Translations under genes and position numbers: made by a program
Notes under the pieces: generated by a model
Told to the model about the DNA's origin: nothing
The model's database searches: none
The model's input: only the letters and a program-made list of their open reading frames with translations
NCBI GenBank assembly: GCA_031972835.1
Contig: DALYDX010000019.1
Location: 1-13,426, forward strand
DNA from: CAZLWF01 sp031972835
GTDB taxonomy: Bacteria; Patescibacteriota; Minisyncoccia; Phycocordibacterales; UBA9973
Reading direction: 5' to 3'
Length of the DNA stretch: 13,426 nt
Shown here: positions 12,115 through 13,426 of the stretch, piece by piece
Numbering within the stretch: position 1 is the first letter of the stretch
How the letters are laid out: each line of letters opens with the position of its first letter

Positions 12115-12132
12115 TTGGTAATACTGAAAATA

Positions 12133-12160
12133 TTGACAAATTTACAAAATTTAGTATAAT
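12133..12160 (+). promoter_or_regulatory. Consensus promoter of the lysine-rich ORF
   Basis: TTGACA (12133-12138, 6/6), a 16-nt spacer and TATAAT (12155-12160, 6/6). The ATG follows 10 nt later, leaving at most a few bases of leader. It is the only promoter in the window with both hexamers perfect. Confidence 0.85.
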
Positions 12161-12170
12161 AATATTACAA

Positions 12171-13426
12171 ATGTCAGAACATCCTCCTAAAAAACACGGC
12201 TCAGAAATAATTACATTTCTAAAAAATAATATTTTTGGAAGCCTGACACATCAGGTTTTAGTAGAAGACCGTCTGAGTAAGCTTATAAAGAATATTGATA
12301 CTTCAAATGACTCAGAGCCTATAAAAAATGGCATAGCGGCACTTGAGAAGGCTGGGAAAATAGATAAAGTTGAGGCTGCTCTGATAGTGCAGTATTTCAA
12401 CGATTATATTAAGCAGCACGGTCTTGGAATCGACAAAATCGATCTATTGGATGAGTTTTCAGAAAAAAAAGAAGTTGAAAAAACTACAGAAGAAGTATTA
12501 GTACCCCTCGAAGATTTTACTGAAAATGGTCCAAAAGAAAAATTTGACCCTATGGAACTAGCGGGTGAAATAAATAATGCTGTAAAAAAACTGAAGCCAC
12601 TAGTAAGAAAGAAGATCAAAAAGGTGTTGGATGGTATCGCAAAAGGAGATAAAATTTCGAATTTCGCAGGCCTACTCAAAGAAATAAATGGAGACCTAGA
12701 TGAGAAAAATAAAAATCTAATTTTTCAAATTTTTGATAAATACACAAATACCCATGAAGTTGTATTGGTAGAAAAGAAAGCTAAGGCCCCAAAGAAAACA
12801 AAAGCACCAAAAGAGAAAAAAGAAAAAGCAAATAAAAAGACAGAATTAAAGCCTGTTATAGATGTTGAAGAAAATTCAGATGTCCCTGTTCCTGAAACAG
12901 AGATTGTAGAAAAAGTATCTTCTGTAAATAAGGGAAAACCAATTAAGATAAATGATCTAAGCGAATTGGGCTCTGCGGTAGGTTTAGAAGAAAAAGGTGA
13001 AGATGCTGACGAAGAGATTTTAGATCCAAATATTTCAAAAAAGAAAAATTTGGAATTAGATTTGGAAATTTTGAAAGATTTGGGTTGGACAAAAAAAGAT
13101 ATAAAAAATATGAGTCTTGCTAAAAGAGAGGAGATTATAAAAAGACAAGAAAAGAATCCAAAAAGTGATAAATTCAAAGATATTACAGGTGACATTTCAA
13201 AATTAGGAGTAAACACAGATCTCATTTTTAAAAAATTAGACAATATTTTGGAAAATAAAACTCCATATGAATCTTTTGATACAAAAGTTTACGTAGGAGA
13301 TAAATTTACAGACACTAAAGACAACATTACTTATAGAGTAAAGACTTTTATACGTGATGAAAGCAAGCCAGAAGATTTGACCGACATAGAAGAATTTGAC
13401 TACTACGACAACAAAGACATGGTCGT
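12171..13426 (+). CDS. Lys/Glu-rich hypothetical protein, 3' end beyond the window
   Basis: The frame is open from the ATG at 12171 to the end of the window (418 complete codons), so the gene is partial. The N-terminal part (about 1-95, MSEHPPKKHGSEIITFLKNN to IDKIDLLDEF) and a second segment (about 125-190, ELAGEINNAVKKLKPLVRKK, IFQIFDKYTNTHEV) look helical and folded. A low-complexity basic linker (about 200-223, KAPKKTKAPKEKKEKANKK) and an acidic stretch (about 228-290) follow. Then comes LELDLEILKDLGWTKKDIK, a short helix-loop repeat-like block, and YRVKTFIRDE near the edge. No membrane segment or signal peptide is seen. I do not recognise the family and assign no function. The promoter with two perfect hexamers and the palindrome upstream suggest strong, regulated expression. 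Confidence 0.8.
   Translation, partial: MSEHPPKKHGSEIITFLKNNIFGSLTHQVLVEDRLSKLIKNIDTSNDSEPIKNGIAALEKAGKIDKVEAALIVQYFNDYIKQHGLGIDKIDLLDEFSEKKEVEKTTEEVLVPLEDFTENGPKEKFDPMELAGEINNAVKKLKPLVRKKIKKVLDGIAKGDKISNFAGLLKEINGDLDEKNKNLIFQIFDKYTNTHEVVLVEKKAKAPKKTKAPKEKKEKANKKTELKPVIDVEENSDVPVPETEIVEKVSSVNKGKPIKINDLSELGSAVGLEEKGEDADEEILDPNISKKKNLELDLEILKDLGWTKKDIKNMSLAKREEIIKRQEKNPKSDKFKDITGDISKLGVNTDLIFKKLDNILENKTPYESFDTKVYVGDKFTDTKDNITYRVKTFIRDESKPEDLTDIEEFDYYDNKDMV

Noticed and set aside
12041..12120. tRNA, tmRNA or known riboswitch in the structured region
   Set aside because: No acceptor/T-arm pattern, no CCA end, and no consensus core I recognise.
12404..13243. Minus-strand ORFs (91 and 172 aa) rich in Phe/Ser over the last gene
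   Set aside because: They are the antisense of a K/E-rich frame that is open to the window edge and has a perfect promoter.
1..13426. CRISPR arrays, insertion sequences or a TGA-reassigned genetic code
   Set aside because: No spaced direct repeats or transposase frames are seen, and no gene needs TGA to be read through.

Overview
The window looks like a piece of a small, AT-rich, streamlined bacterial genome, most likely a Patescibacteria/CPR lineage such as Parcubacteria/Paceibacteria. This is inferred from gene content, short proteins, a TraR/DksA protein with a depleted zinc site, a LysM-M23 peptidase, ComM and compact spacing; no rRNA is present to prove it. A run of exactly 100 Ns (4994-5093) suggests a scaffolded, probably metagenomic, assembly. 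All visible stops are TAA or TAG and no reading frame needs a reassigned codon.

Layout. 70-4221 is read on the minus strand: a 52-residue acidic ORF, ruvC, ruvB, a class I SAM methyltransferase and a Xer-type tyrosine recombinase. 4287-10670 is read on the plus strand: a small membrane protein, rpsO (S15), a NYN/LabA-like protein broken by the gap, pnp (PNPase), a single-pass membrane protein, a TraR/DksA-like protein and comM. A LysM/M23 envelope peptidase (minus) faces comM across a shared terminator. A lysine/glutamate-rich ORF of unknown function (plus) runs off the right edge.

Themes. RuvB, RuvC, Xer and ComM all act on recombination, chromosome resolution or taken-up DNA. S15 and PNPase keep the widespread rpsO-pnp neighbourhood, here split by the NYN gene. 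Most genes are single transcription units, each ended by a long, nearly symmetrical hairpin.

The most notable pattern is transcriptional. At nine genes a good -10 hexamer lies only 6-10 nt before the start codon and no Shine-Dalgarno sequence is seen, which predicts leaderless mRNAs. The same promoter grammar, often with TGn before the -10, also marks plus-strand intergenic units that look like small RNAs: 893-957, 2249-2309, and a ~160-nt element at 2402-2563. The last has a 22-position closing stem, an interrupted apical hairpin and a U-tract, and resembles 6S RNA. The 11.8-12.17 kb intergenic region holds nested inverted repeats and a 10-bp-arm palindrome made of two DnaA-box-like sequences.
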